A stretch of 64,000 nucleotides of DNA from Nonomuraea sp. NEAU-A123 (GCF_018603905.1 NZ_JAHFZZ010000019.1:62001-126000); one strand, 5' to 3'; shown: positions 41,702-50,489, counted from the first letter of the stretch. Translations and numbers: made by a program. The notes: generated by a model from the letters alone, not told the origin.

Positions 41702-42679
41702 TTACCAGCGGTGGTGGACCTGGGGGCGGATCAGCTCGTCGTAGACGGCGGTGACCGCTGCCCGGGTCTCCTCCGTGAGCGCGGGGAGCCCGGCCGCGGC
41801 GGCGTTGGCGGCGGCTTGGCGCGCGTCGCGGGCCCCCGGGATCACCACGCTGACGCCGGGCTGGTCGATGATCCACCGCAGCGCGAACTGGGCGGTCGTC
41901 ATCCCCTCCGGCACCAGCGGCTTGAGCCTCGCCACGGCCCGCAGCCCGGTGTCGTAGTCGACGCCTGAGAACGTCTCGCCGACGTCGAACGACTCTCCGT
42001 GCCGGTTGTACGCGCGGTGGTCGTCGTCGGCGAAGCGGGTGTGCTCGTCGTACCGGCCCGACAGCAGCCCGCTGGCCAGCGGAACGCGGGCGATGATCCC
42101 GACCCCGGCCTTGATCGCCGCCGGCAGCACCTCCTCCAGCGGCTTCAGCCGGAAGGCGTTGAGGATGATCTGCACGCTGGCGACGTTCGGCCGCGCGATC
42201 GCGGTCAGCGCCTCCGCGCAGGTCTCCACGCTCACGCCGTAGGCGGCGATCCTGCCCTCCTCGACCATGGTGTCGAGCGCGTCGTAGACCGCCTGGTCCG
42301 CATAGACGGGGGTCGGCGGGCAGTGGAGCTGCACCAGGTCGAGGGTGTCCACGCCGAGATTCTGCCGGGATCGGTCGTTCCAGTCCCGGAAGTTGTCCAG
42401 GGTGTAGGCCGACACCTCCTGCGGCACCCGGCGGCCCATCTTGGTGGCCACCGTCAGGCTGGGCCGTTCCTTGATCAGCTGGCCGACGATGCGCTCGCTG
42501 CGCCCGTCGCCGTACACGTCGGCGGTGTCGATGAACGTCACCCCGGCGTCAACGGCGCCGTGCAGCGTCGCCAGCGCCTCGTCCTCCCCGACCTCACCCC
42601 AGTCGGCGCCCAACTGCCACGCCCCGAGGCCGACCACGCCGACCTGCCTGCCCGTCCTGCCCAGCTCACGCTTCTCCAC
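41702..42679 (-). CDS. Aldo/keto reductase
   Basis: A 325-residue TIM-barrel protein. I use GTG 42679 (VEKRELGRTGRQVGVVGLGAWQLG); a TTG at 42718 is also in frame. FIDTADVYGDGRSERIVGQLI supplies the catalytic Asp and Tyr, KMG the Lys, and VQLHCPP the His. The C-terminal SVVIPGARDARQAAANAAA binds the NADPH phosphate. It belongs to the AKR group of general aldehyde and ketone reductases. It is divergent from the methyltransferase at 42748, with a palindrome between. Confidence 0.92.
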   Translation of the reverse strand: MEKRELGRTGRQVGVVGLGAWQLGADWGEVGEDEALATLHGAVDAGVTFIDTADVYGDGRSERIVGQLIKERPSLTVATKMGRRVPQEVSAYTLDNFRDWNDRSRQNLGVDTLDLVQLHCPPTPVYADQAVYDALDTMVEEGRIAAYGVSVETCAEALTAIARPNVASVQIILNAFRLKPLEEVLPAAIKAGVGIIARVPLASGLLSGRYDEHTRFADDDHRAYNRHGESFDVGETFSGVDYDTGLRAVARLKPLVPEGMTTAQFALRWIIDQPGVSVVIPGARDARQAAANAAAAGLPALTEETRAAVTAVYDELIRPQVHHRW

Positions 42680-42712
42680 ATTCCCGATCGTACGACCACA
42701 CACCTCCGCAGT

Positions 42713-42740
42713 AGACAAGACGCAACGGTCAGTCTAGTCT
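42713..42740. promoter_or_regulatory. TetR-type operator between reductase and methyltransferase genes
   Basis: AGACAAGAC (42713-42721), ten bases, then GTCTAGTCT (42732-42740) make a 9-10-9 inverted repeat with one mismatch. It ends eight bases before the methyltransferase ATG. Half-sites are AGAC/GTCT doublets, as seen for TetR proteins. Confidence 0.5.
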
Positions 42741-42747
42741 TTTGGCC

Positions 42748-43419
42748 ATGCCCAACACTTTGCACTCTCCGCTGGTCCGCACCGTTCTCGACCGGCTGTT
42801 CACCGCGGCGGATCGCGATGACGACACGCCGCACGGCCCCATCCCCGGCGGCTCCTTGGCGACCGCCACCGCGCAGGAGCGCGCCGACGCCTTGGCGGCC
42901 CATTACTTGCCGATCTCCGCGCGGGGTGGCGACCTGCTCTACACGCTGGTCCGGGCCGGTCGTCCGGAGACCGTCGTGGAGTTCGGCACCTCGTACGGGA
43001 TCTCCACTCTCTATCTGGCCGCCGCGGTCGCGGACAACGGCACGGGCCAGGTGTTCAGCACTGAGATGAGCACGACCAAGATCACCGCCGCACGGGCCAA
43101 CCTGGATGAGGCCGGTCTCGGCGGCCTGGTGACGATCCTGGCCGGCGACGCCCTGGACACTCTCGCCGACGTACCGGGACCGATCGGCCTGGTGCTGCTG
43201 GACGGGTGGAAGGAGCTGTGCCTGCCGGTTCTGCGGTTGCTGGAGCCTCGGCTGTCGCCGGGGGCGCTGGTGGTGGCCGACGACATCACCTTTCCCACCA
43301 TGGCCGACTATCTGGACTATGTACGCGATCCGGCGAACGGGTACGTCAGCGTCGCCTTTCCGGTGGAGGACGGCATGGAGATCAGCTGCCACACCGGCGC
43401 CAGAACCACGGACAGCTGA
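42748..43419 (+). CDS. Class I SAM-dependent O-methyltransferase
   Basis: A 223-residue protein from ATG 42748. The SAM-binding start VVEFGTSYGISTLYLAAA, the acidic end of strand two (FSTEMSTTKITAARANL), and LVLLDGWKELCLPVLRLLEPRLSPGALVVADDITFP match the small-molecule O-methyltransferase (Methyltransf_24/COMT-like) group. The substrate is unknown. Probable terminator 18 bases downstream. Confidence 0.88.
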   Translation: MPNTLHSPLVRTVLDRLFTAADRDDDTPHGPIPGGSLATATAQERADALAAHYLPISARGGDLLYTLVRAGRPETVVEFGTSYGISTLYLAAAVADNGTGQVFSTEMSTTKITAARANLDEAGLGGLVTILAGDALDTLADVPGPIGLVLLDGWKELCLPVLRLLEPRLSPGALVVADDITFPTMADYLDYVRDPANGYVSVAFPVEDGMEISCHTGARTTDS

Positions 43420-43436
43420 CCGGCGCCCCCTGGAGG

Positions 43437-43480
43437 GACGCCAATCGGCCGCCTTGACGTCAAGGCGGCCGATTGGCGTC
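43437..43480. terminator. 44-base perfect palindrome (bidirectional terminator candidate)
   Basis: 22-base arms, GACGCCAATCGG at the outside and CCTTGAC at the centre, are exactly complementary with no spacer. It starts 17 bases after the methyltransferase stop and ends on the stop codon of the TetR remnant on the other strand. An RNA hairpin would work for both directions. Confidence 0.7.
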
Positions 43481-43640
43481 AGAGCGGCGCGTCGGCGTCC
43501 CGGGCCGGACGGAGGAGGGCCGCCTCGATACCGGCCAACAGCATCGTCACCACCGACTCGAACAGCACGTCCGGCGGCTCCACCGTGGCCTCCTCGCTGA
43601 TCCGCCGCAGGTACGGCCGACTTTCGGCGGCCAGACCCTT
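43479..43640 (-). pseudogene. C-terminal remnant of a TetR-family regulator
   Basis: The reverse strand ends with AESRPYLRRISEEATVEPPDV, LFESVVTMLLAGIEAALL and DADAPL before the TGA at 43479. This is the usual C-terminal helix pair of TetR regulators. Upstream the same frame dissolves into Gly/Lys/Asp/Ser low complexity and meets a TAG near 43785. No HTH is present. It may be what is left of the regulator that used the operator at 42713. Confidence 0.5.
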
Positions 43641-43985
43641 CCCGCCGCCCAGCTTCCCAACGCCCGACCTCCCGGCATCCGGCTTTCCGCCGCCCGGTTT
43701 CCAGGCATCCGACCTCTCGGCATCCGACGCCTCGGCATCCGATGTCTCCGCAGGCAGTCCCTCCGCCGGCGGCTCCGTAGCGGGCTACTCGTCGATACGC
43801 GCGGCCTCGACATGCGGCCGGTCGGCGGGCCGGTCGGTGCGCAGGTCAGTAAGCGGGTCGGTAAGCGGGCTGCTGACCGGAGGCGTCGTCGCGGGGCTGG
43901 AGGCGATCGCCTGACGTCCTGATCGCCAGGCACACCATGGAGGGGCGGATGCCGGGTCAAATCGGCCCGCCGGCGGGATCCACAC
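43641..43985. repeat. Degenerate GGCATCCG repeats and low-complexity sequence
   Basis: Between about 43671 and 43745, CGGCATCCG or CAGGCATCCG recurs five times, the last three copies about 18 bases apart. Further right, GGTCGGT/CGGTAAGCGGG pieces recur. No frame here looks like a protein. It separates the TetR remnant from the I36 inhibitor gene. Confidence 0.55.
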
Positions 43986-44055
43986 AGACGGCCCGGGCTT
44001 TGGCGGGATCTGACTATGATCTTAACAATTTCGGTGCCACGAGAATGAGGTGTCC

Positions 44056-44436
44056 ATGAAGCGAGCGACGGTGCGCAGCGCCGGTGTGGTGGCGCTGGTC
44101 CTGGCCAGCCTGGTGGGGGTCGGCTCCACCGCGCAGGCCGAGACGAGTCAAGCATTAAGCACCTGCGTGCTGGGCCTCTGCCTGTACGAGAACGACTACT
44201 GGGCGGGCGCAGAAGAGGAGTTCATGTTCGAGGGCTACGTGTGCTACAACTCGCTCACCGTGAACAACAAGGCGAGCTCCATGAGGAACAACAGCGGTGC
44301 CAGGGTGCAGTTCTACGACTCCGCCAACTGCTCCGGCGCGTACGGCTACGCGGCAAGCCCGCATTCCGAGGACGCCGACCTGACGAACAACGGGTTCGAC
44401 AACAAGACCAGCTCCATCAAGTACATCAAGGTGTAA
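44056..44436 (+). CDS. Secreted peptidase inhibitor, family I36-like
   Basis: A 126-residue protein from ATG 44056 (GAGGTG ribosome site); a GTG two codons upstream is possible. The signal peptide ends at STAQA/ET. The mature 95 residues have CVLGLCLYENDYWAGAEEEF, CYNSLTVNNKASSMRNNSGARVQFYDSANCSG and DNKTSSIKYIKV, the pattern of I36 inhibitors such as SMPI from Streptomyces. Four Cys allow two disulfides. By family it inhibits metalloproteases outside the cell. Confidence 0.85.
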   Translation: MKRATVRSAGVVALVLASLVGVGSTAQAETSQALSTCVLGLCLYENDYWAGAEEEFMFEGYVCYNSLTVNNKASSMRNNSGARVQFYDSANCSGAYGYAASPHSEDADLTNNGFDNKTSSIKYIKV

Positions 44437-44530
44437 GCCCCGAACAGTGGTGTGACCAGATCGACAACTAGGTGCATCAAGGCCAGCTAACGCGCCCGGC
44501 ACCCGCCCGCGGCCGACCGAAGGAATCAGC

Positions 44531-45388
44531 GTGTCTGTTCGGCTGTGGGGAGCGGTCGGGGTCCTCCTGACCGCGGCGACAGCCGCCTGTTCGACGGCGG
44601 CGGCGACGGAGCCGCAGGTTCCGGTGCCGCCGCCGGGGGTGGAGGCGCGCGAGCTCTCGATCCCCTTCGACCGGTACAACTTCTCCGCGTCGGACATCAG
44701 CATCCTTGATCGCGCCGAGGAGCTCCTCGTCGGCGGCTGCATGCGGCAGCTCGGCATGGCGTGGAAGGTGCTGCCGCCGAGCGCGGCGGAGGACCTGGAG
44801 CCGCAGAACCGCCGCCGCTACGGTGTCGTCGAACCGGAGATAGCCCGCCTCTTCGGCTATCACGCCCCGCCGGACCGCCCTACCGTGGCCCGGCGCGCCG
44901 CCGCACGCGACAGCCGTGCGCGGAGCCTGTCGGCGAAGGAACAGCGGGCCGCGTCCGGCGAGAAGGACGGCTGCCTTGGGCAGGCGCGGGCTCACCTGGA
45001 ACAGGGCACCCCGCAGGTCGACGGGGCCCTGTTCAACAGGCTCATCTCGGAGACTTTCGAGCAGTCCCAGCGGGATCCCAAGGTCGTCCAGGTCTTCCAG
45101 GCCTGGAGTACGTGCATGCGAGAGCAAGGCCGGCAGTACGCCAATCCGCTCGCCGCCATCACCGACCAGCGGTGGATGAAGGCCGGTCCCGCTTCCCAGG
45201 AGGAGATCCGCGCGGCGCAGGCGGACGTGCGGTGCAAGGTGAAGACCGGCCTCGTCACCATCTGGTCCGCCGCGGAGAAACGCATCCAGGACGACGCCAT
45301 CAGCGCTCACCCCACCGAGTTCCAGGCGCTGCAGGCGACCAAGGATCAGCAGCTCGCGGCCGCCCGCGCCGTCCTCGCCCGCGGCTGA
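44531..45388 (+). CDS. Hypothetical lipoprotein
   Basis: A 285-residue protein from GTG 44531 behind GAAGGAA. The signal peptide ends in the lipobox ATAAC. The mature part is largely helical and charged, with scattered Cys (GGCMRQLGMAW, KDGCLGQAR, WSTCMREQG, ADVRCKVKTGL). The CMRxxG pattern occurs in a group of actinomycete surface lipoproteins of unknown role. Probably independent of the I36 gene 95 bases upstream. Confidence 0.78.
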   Translation: MSVRLWGAVGVLLTAATAACSTAAATEPQVPVPPPGVEARELSIPFDRYNFSASDISILDRAEELLVGGCMRQLGMAWKVLPPSAAEDLEPQNRRRYGVVEPEIARLFGYHAPPDRPTVARRAAARDSRARSLSAKEQRAASGEKDGCLGQARAHLEQGTPQVDGALFNRLISETFEQSQRDPKVVQVFQAWSTCMREQGRQYANPLAAITDQRWMKAGPASQEEIRAAQADVRCKVKTGLVTIWSAAEKRIQDDAISAHPTEFQALQATKDQQLAAARAVLARG

Positions 45389-45475
45389 CCGGCCCTCTTG
45401 CCTCAGCTTGCCGATGCCACGTCGCATCACGACCGACCGGTCAACCGTGAACGTTGATCGTTTGTCGGATGCTCC

Positions 45476-46054
45476 CTAGCGGAACGCCTCGTCGAGGTGG
45501 GCGGTGAGCAGTGCCACCGCCTCCTCGCCCGTGTACTGACCGGCGAGCACACTCAGTTGCAGACCGGACACCAGGGCGAGTGCCACGGCGGCCTTGGCGC
45601 CCGGGTGGCCGCTCACCTCGGCCTGGCCGAACCGCTGCGCCACGAGGTCGCGCAGGGCGTTGGCGTAGGACAGGCCGGCCGCCGCCTGGTCCGAGTCGGT
45701 GAGGGCGAGTGTGAAGTGCGCGGTGTAGGCCAGGACGATGCGACGGCTCTCCTCGTCGGTGGGCAGGAGTGCGGTCAACGCCGCGTACAGGAAGGTCCGG
45801 GGGGACGCGGGCTCGCCATGTGCGGCCACCGCGCGCGTCATCCTCCGGCCGAGCTGCTCGCCCAGGTAGGCGAGCACCGAGGAGAGCAGCTCCTGTTTGG
45901 TGTGGAAGTAGTACTGCACCAGCCGCAGTGAAACGCCCGCCTCGGCGGCGACTTCACGCATGCTGGCCGCCTGGAGGCCGCGCGAGGCGGCGATGCGTAC
46001 GACGGCCTCGGCGATCTGGTGGCGGCGTTCTTCGTGGTTCACGTTCGTCGGCAC
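45476..46054 (-). CDS. TetR-family regulator
   Basis: About 192 residues from GTG 46054 (PTNVNHEERRHQIAEAV, the usual start in this subgroup); an ATG at 46078 in the same frame lies inside the operator. The HTH is QAASMREVAAEAGVSLRLVQYYFHTKQELLSSVL. The C-terminal domain resembles TetR_C_6 proteins. It is divergent from the alpha/beta hydrolase, with twin palindromes between, and so probably represses it and itself. Confidence 0.9.
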   Translation of the reverse strand: MPTNVNHEERRHQIAEAVVRIAASRGLQAASMREVAAEAGVSLRLVQYYFHTKQELLSSVLAYLGEQLGRRMTRAVAAHGEPASPRTFLYAALTALLPTDEESRRIVLAYTAHFTLALTDSDQAAAGLSYANALRDLVAQRFGQAEVSGHPGAKAAVALALVSGLQLSVLAGQYTGEEAVALLTAHLDEAFR

Positions 46055-46060
46055 CCCGCC

Positions 46061-46100
46061 ATGATACGACCGTATCATGACTGTGATACGTTCGTACCAT
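46061..46100. promoter_or_regulatory. Twin ATGATACG-type operators between TetR and hydrolase genes
   Basis: ATGATACG-AC-CGTATCAT is a perfect 8-2-8 palindrome at 46061-46078. A weaker copy (GTGATACG-TT-CGTACCAT) lies at 46083-46100, 22 bases on, and covers the hydrolase ATG at 46099. Confidence 0.7.
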
Positions 46101-46989
46101 GAAGGCACGTTCCCCTATCGGCCGTTTCCGCAGCGACCGGGCCGCGCAGCGCTACTTCACGGGGTATGACGCCGTGATCCGCGACTGGCCCGTGCCCCTG
46201 GAGCCGCTCGACGTCCCCACCGGCTACGGCACCACCCGCCTCTATCGCACCGGCGCGGCCGAAGGGCTGCCGGTGATGTTCCTGCCCGGCATGGGCGGCA
46301 ACTCGCTGGGCTGGATCCACGCCTGCGGCCCTGTCGGCGCCCGCCACCCGGTCTACCTGGTCGACCCCCTCGGCACGGCGGGCCGCAGCCACCAGACGGC
46401 GCCGCTGCGCGACACCAAGGATCTTGCGCACTGGATCCGCGAGGTCCTCGACGGCATCGGGGTCCCCCACGTCTACCTGGTCGGCTTCTCCTACGGCGGC
46501 TACATGTCTCTGGTTCAGGGGATCCACACGCCGGAACGGGTGGCCGGGATGACGTTGCTCGACCCGGCCGCCTTCCGCGTGGCCGGTTTCTCCCACTACG
46601 CGTGGGGGATCGGGTGCGGGATCGGCATGCTGTTGCCACCCCTCCTGCGCCGCCCGCTGGCGAAGCTGTTGTACAGCGACTCGATCAACCGGGCAGAGGA
46701 TGTCAAGGTAGCCATTACCGGCACATATCTATACGAGGGCGGGCAGCCCGCGATGGTCCCGCTGACCGACGACGAACTCGGGGCGGTGACCGCGCCGACG
46801 CGCATCCTGTTCGGCAAGCACAGCACCATGCAGGACTCGGCCGCCGTCGCCCGTCGGCTGTCCCAGGTGCTGCCCGCCGCCGAAGTCGAACTCGTGCCGG
46901 GAACCGGGCACGCGATCGCCCTGGACGTGCCAGACCTGGTCAACGAGCGCATCCTGGAACACGCGGCCGGGGTAACGGCCGGCCCTTGA
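46099..46989 (+). CDS. Alpha/beta hydrolase
   Basis: A 296-residue protein. MFLPGMGGNSLGW is the oxyanion-hole strand. The nucleophile elbow GFSYGG carries the Ser, the acid lies in ILFGKHSTMQDS or just before it, and the catalytic His is in VPGTGHAIALDVP. It has no signal peptide, although a hydrophobic stretch GIGCGIGMLLPPLLRRPL sits in the cap. The fold covers esterases and lactonases. The divergent TetR suggests a substrate-induced detoxifying role. Confidence 0.9.
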   Translation: MKARSPIGRFRSDRAAQRYFTGYDAVIRDWPVPLEPLDVPTGYGTTRLYRTGAAEGLPVMFLPGMGGNSLGWIHACGPVGARHPVYLVDPLGTAGRSHQTAPLRDTKDLAHWIREVLDGIGVPHVYLVGFSYGGYMSLVQGIHTPERVAGMTLLDPAAFRVAGFSHYAWGIGCGIGMLLPPLLRRPLAKLLYSDSINRAEDVKVAITGTYLYEGGQPAMVPLTDDELGAVTAPTRILFGKHSTMQDSAAVARRLSQVLPAAEVELVPGTGHAIALDVPDLVNERILEHAAGVTAGP

Positions 46990-47042
46990 CAATCGTCGGC
47001 TGCCGAGGAGATCGGCTGCCTGGCAGGTGTCACCATCGCCCT

Positions 47043-47666
47043 TTAACTGTCGAACACTCCCTTGCGCAGGCGCGCGCGCCAGGGATGTGCGGGGTGTTCG
47101 ATCTCCAGGGCCTCCTCCAGCCAGCGCCGCTGCCCGTCGCTCAGCACCGGGAGGACCGCCTCGAAATCGGCCTCGTCCTTCGGCCGCACACCCTTGGCCT
47201 TGTAGAGCAGCTGCACCTCGGGGGAAAGCCGGTGGAAACCGTCCTCCTCCACGGTCAGCCCGGCCAGCGGGCGCCGGATCCGAGGGTCGCGCCGGTAGGT
47301 CCACTCCTCGCCGTCGGCCTCGTCCAGCATGAGCTGGAACCGCCATGGCCCGTCCGGATGCTCGCGTACCCAGATGTCGTGCGCCTGCTCGGGCAGCACC
47401 TCGTCCAGCGCCCATGGCCGCAGCGTCTGGGGCACGACCGCGGCGTGGACGTCCCAGCCGTCCAACAGCCGCCGCATCGCGAGCTGGTCCCGGCGCAGCA
47501 GCGCGATGTCCACGTCCCCATGCTCGCGATACGCATGGCCCACGGCCAGCTCGATCGCGTACCCGCCGGCCACCCACCACGGCACCGCCAGCCCACGCAT
47601 CAGCGCGACGACCTCGCCAAGCGGCGCAGCCTCCCAAGGTCCCCATGGCGTCTCGATCCTCATCAT
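47043..47666 (-). CDS. Nucleotidyltransferase of the aminoglycoside-adenylyltransferase-like type
   Basis: About 207 residues from ATG 47666; ATG 47717 would add 17. WVAGGYAIELAVGHAYREHGDVDIALLRRDQ contains the GG...DxD metal motif of minimal nucleotidyltransferases. The downstream AHDIWVREHPDGPWRFQLMLDE and YKAKGVRPKDEADFEAVLPVL match proteins related to ANT(2'')/LinB. Resistance activity cannot be claimed from sequence; many such chromosomal genes have other roles. It overlaps no neighbour and ends 54 bases from the hydrolase stop. Confidence 0.82.
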   Translation of the reverse strand: MMRIETPWGPWEAAPLGEVVALMRGLAVPWWVAGGYAIELAVGHAYREHGDVDIALLRRDQLAMRRLLDGWDVHAAVVPQTLRPWALDEVLPEQAHDIWVREHPDGPWRFQLMLDEADGEEWTYRRDPRIRRPLAGLTVEEDGFHRLSPEVQLLYKAKGVRPKDEADFEAVLPVLSDGQRRWLEEALEIEHPAHPWRARLRKGVFDS

Positions 47667-47764
47667 CCATAAATCATGTATGACCGCAGCCTTCGCCGGC
47701 GAGGAACCTCCGGACACTGACCAGGAGGCGGCGACAGACTGCCCCGGCTGCGGATATCATTCTT

Positions 47765-47777
47765 GAAAAAGGTTTTC
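47765..47777. promoter_or_regulatory. LacI-type inverted repeat before the LacI gene
   Basis: GAAAA-AGG-TTTTC, 50 bases before the ATG at 47827. A similar element occurs at 50490-50500 before the GH43 gene. Confidence 0.4.
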
Positions 47778-47826
47778 CCCACCACATTCCCGAGCCGCTC
47801 CCAGCGAGTTACCCGAAGGACGGCGC

Positions 47827-48834
47827 ATGGCCAGGGGCGCAAGCGGCCGGCCGGTGACCATTATCGAGGTCGCGAAACAGGCCGGAGTCTCCATCTCGAC
47901 GGTGTCCCGGGTGATGAACGGCAACCACCACGTGGACCCGGCGATCGCCGGGCGAGTCCGCGCCGTGGCGGCCGAGCTGCGCTACTCGGCCAGCCCGCTG
48001 GCGCGTTCGCTCGTGCTGGGCCGCACCCAGCGGGTCGCCATCATGGTGCCGGACCTGGAGAATCCGACCTTCCAGAGCGTGCTGCGCGGCCTGACCCGTG
48101 CCGCCGCCAAGGACAACTACCACGTACTGGTGGCCGACTCGCTGGAGACGGCCGGCGAGGAGAGCACCCTGGCCTTGGAGACACGCCGCTGCTGCGACGC
48201 GATCGTGCTCTGCGCGCCCAGGATGCCGGAGGACCAGCTCAGGGTCTTGCTGCCCGAGCTGGCGCCGGTGGTGCTGATCAACCGCGAGAGCCCGTACGTC
48301 CTGGCGCCGACCCTCACCGCCGACTACGAGGCGGGCATCCAGCCGCTCGCCCGGCATCTCTACCAGCTCGGCCACCGCCGGATCGCCTACCTGGAGGGCA
48401 ATCCCGACAGCGTGTCCAACACCCAGCGGCTCACCGGGCTCGCCCGGTTCCGCGCCGAGCATCCCGACGCGGACGTGGCCGGCATCCCGTGCGGGGTCAC
48501 GTTCGAGGATGGGCACGCCGTGGCGGACGCGGTGATCGCGTCGGGGGCGACCGGGGTGCTCGGGTTCAACGACCTGGTGGCGATGGGCCTGCTCAGTGCG
48601 CTGAACGAGCGCGGCGTACGCGTGCCGGAGCAGTTGTCGCTGACCGGGTTCGACGACATCCCGTTCGCGAAGTACATGACGCCGCCGCTGACCACCGCGT
48701 CGGTTCCGGTCGTCGAGCTGGGCGAGGAGGCGTGGAAGCGGCTGCACGCGCTGCTCAACGGCGAGAAGCCGGATCACGACCTCAGCTTCCGCCCGCGCAT
48801 CGAGATCCGCGGCAGCACGGGCCCCGCTCCCTGA
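47827..48834 (+). CDS. LacI-family regulator, probably of the GH43 gene
   Basis: A 335-residue protein from ATG 47827. HTH: TIIEVAKQAGVSISTVSRVMNGNHHVDPAIAGRV. The effector domain has VAIMVPDLENPTFQSVLRGLTRAA, RRIAYLEGNPDSVSNTQRLTG and LTGFDDIPFAKYMTPPLTT. It converges on the GH43 gene (stops 79 bases apart). Similar GAAAA/TTTC repeats lie in front of both genes, so it probably represses the glycosidase until a sugar is present. Confidence 0.92.
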   Translation: MARGASGRPVTIIEVAKQAGVSISTVSRVMNGNHHVDPAIAGRVRAVAAELRYSASPLARSLVLGRTQRVAIMVPDLENPTFQSVLRGLTRAAAKDNYHVLVADSLETAGEESTLALETRRCCDAIVLCAPRMPEDQLRVLLPELAPVVLINRESPYVLAPTLTADYEAGIQPLARHLYQLGHRRIAYLEGNPDSVSNTQRLTGLARFRAEHPDADVAGIPCGVTFEDGHAVADAVIASGATGVLGFNDLVAMGLLSALNERGVRVPEQLSLTGFDDIPFAKYMTPPLTTASVPVVELGEEAWKRLHALLNGEKPDHDLSFRPRIEIRGSTGPAP

Positions 48835-48913
48835 CACGACCACGGAGATCGGGCTCCGGCGCTGCGGTTTGGACGGGCCGTACTGCGAAGGGCCGACGTG
48901 CGGAGGGTGGTCT

Positions 48914-50464
48914 CTAGCAGGGGCGGATGGTCACCGGGCCGAAGACGGCCGTGCCCTCGCCCGACGACCCAGGCGGGGCGGTGGCGAACAGGCCGAGCTC
49001 CGCCGAGATCCAGCGCCCCTGCTCCGCCCGGAACCCCTCGAAGCCAGTGACCCAGCCATCACCGTCACCGGCCTCGGCACAATGGCGGAACCGCAACGTG
49101 CAGATCCCCTCGTCATCGGAGGCGATCCGCAGCCCGACGGTCGTGGCCTCATCGGGCAGCCGCGCGCTGAACCGCGTCACCTCACCCTCTTCACCCGCGT
49201 CGTACGTCCGAACCTCGACACTGACCCCGTCGCCGTCCCGAACCAGCCCCACATACGCGTAACAGGCGCCGAGCACGACCACCCCGGCCCTGGTCCCCGC
49301 CTCATCCGCCGCCAACCGGAGGGTGGTGGTGAACTGCGCGGCCACGCCGGGCAACTGCTGGCCAAGCACCTGTGGCAGGTCCCGCAGATTGCCCGGGTCG
49401 TTCGGCAGAGCACGCAGTCTCGCGTGACCGTCGCCGTCCAGGCGTAGCGCGCCAGGCACCGGATTCGCCTGCCAGTACCACTGCGGCCCGAGCTCCCCCG
49501 CGCGGAAGTCGTCGTCCCGCCGCGGCTCCCCACCGGGCTCGCCCAACTGAGCCTCCGATGCGCGCGCCGGTGCCAGGTGCTCCAGAACGGGACGTCCGCC
49601 CGACCCCATCACCGGCCACCCGTCGTCCCCCCAGCGCATCGGCTGCAGGTGGACCACCCGCCCGAACACCCCACGGTCCTGGAAGTGCAGGAACCAGTCC
49701 TCACCCTCCGGCGAGGTCACCCACGCCCCCTGGTGCGGCCCGTTGACCGGCGTGTCCCCCTGTTCCAGGACGACCCGATCCTCGTACGGCCCCGCCAGCG
49801 ACCGCGACCGGAACACCGACTGCCAGCCTGTCGCGACACCCCCGGCGGGAGCGAAGATCCAGTACCAGCCCTCGCGCTTGTAGACCTTGGGCCCCTCCAG
49901 CGTCGAGTAGCCGGGCAGGTCGTCCCCCTCGATCACGGTGACGGGCGCGCCGATGATCTCGCGGGCGTTGGGCGTCATCTCCACCAGCGACAGCCGGTTG
50001 CTGATGCCACTGCGGCTCTTCGCCCACCCGAACACCAGCCACGCGCGCCCGTCATCGTCCCAGAACGGGCACGGGTCGATCACGCCCGGCCCGGGGAGCA
50101 GGAAGTGGGGCTCCGACCACGGCCCCGCGGGGTCCGCCGCGGTCAGCACGTGAACACCCTGGTCAGGGTCGGGGTAGAAGATCCAGAACAGGCCGTCGTG
50201 ATGCCTGATGGAGGGCGCCCACACCCCGCCGCCGTGCCGGGGCACCAGGAACCGCTCCGCCGACGGCACGGCGGGCAGCGCGCGGCCGATCAGCTCCCAG
50301 CGCAGCAGGTCCGGCGAGCGCAGGATGGGCAGCCCCGGCGCGCGGTTGAAGCTCGACGCGACGAGGTAGTACGTCTCGCCGACGCGGATGACGTCGGGAT
50401 CGGGCCAGTCGGCGTTGAGGATGGGATTGCGGTACGTGAGCCGCCCGGCCGGGTCGTCTGCCAT
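48914..50464 (-). CDS. GH43-family glycoside hydrolase (beta-xylosidase/arabinosidase-like)
   Basis: A 516-residue protein with no signal peptide. The five-bladed GH43 domain (about 8-300) has the general base in NPILNADWPDPDVIRVGETYYLV (D22 or D24), the pKa-modulating Asp in VIDPCPFWDDDGRAWLVFG and the acid Glu in STLEGPKVYKREGWYWIFAP. A C-terminal beta-sandwich (DDDFRAGELGPQWYWQANP onward) matches the GH43 C2 domain of xylosidases. It probably cleaves imported xylo- or arabino-oligosaccharides inside the cell. Confidence 0.92.
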   Translation of the reverse strand: MADDPAGRLTYRNPILNADWPDPDVIRVGETYYLVASSFNRAPGLPILRSPDLLRWELIGRALPAVPSAERFLVPRHGGGVWAPSIRHHDGLFWIFYPDPDQGVHVLTAADPAGPWSEPHFLLPGPGVIDPCPFWDDDGRAWLVFGWAKSRSGISNRLSLVEMTPNAREIIGAPVTVIEGDDLPGYSTLEGPKVYKREGWYWIFAPAGGVATGWQSVFRSRSLAGPYEDRVVLEQGDTPVNGPHQGAWVTSPEGEDWFLHFQDRGVFGRVVHLQPMRWGDDGWPVMGSGGRPVLEHLAPARASEAQLGEPGGEPRRDDDFRAGELGPQWYWQANPVPGALRLDGDGHARLRALPNDPGNLRDLPQVLGQQLPGVAAQFTTTLRLAADEAGTRAGVVVLGACYAYVGLVRDGDGVSVEVRTYDAGEEGEVTRFSARLPDEATTVGLRIASDDEGICTLRFRHCAEAGDGDGWVTGFEGFRAEQGRWISAELGLFATAPPGSSGEGTAVFGPVTIRPC

Positions 50465-50489
50465 GAATCCAAGCTCCGCAACTGGCTGA

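Noticed and set aside
43473..43922. A 149-codon plus-strand frame with Pro-Gly-Ile-Arg repeats
   Set aside because: The repeats reflect the underlying GGCATCCG DNA repeats; there is no family match and it opposes the TetR remnant.
47043..47666. Calling the nucleotidyltransferase an aminoglycoside resistance gene
   Set aside because: Only the minimal nucleotidyltransferase motif and general similarity are visible; substrate residues cannot be assigned, so resistance is not claimed.
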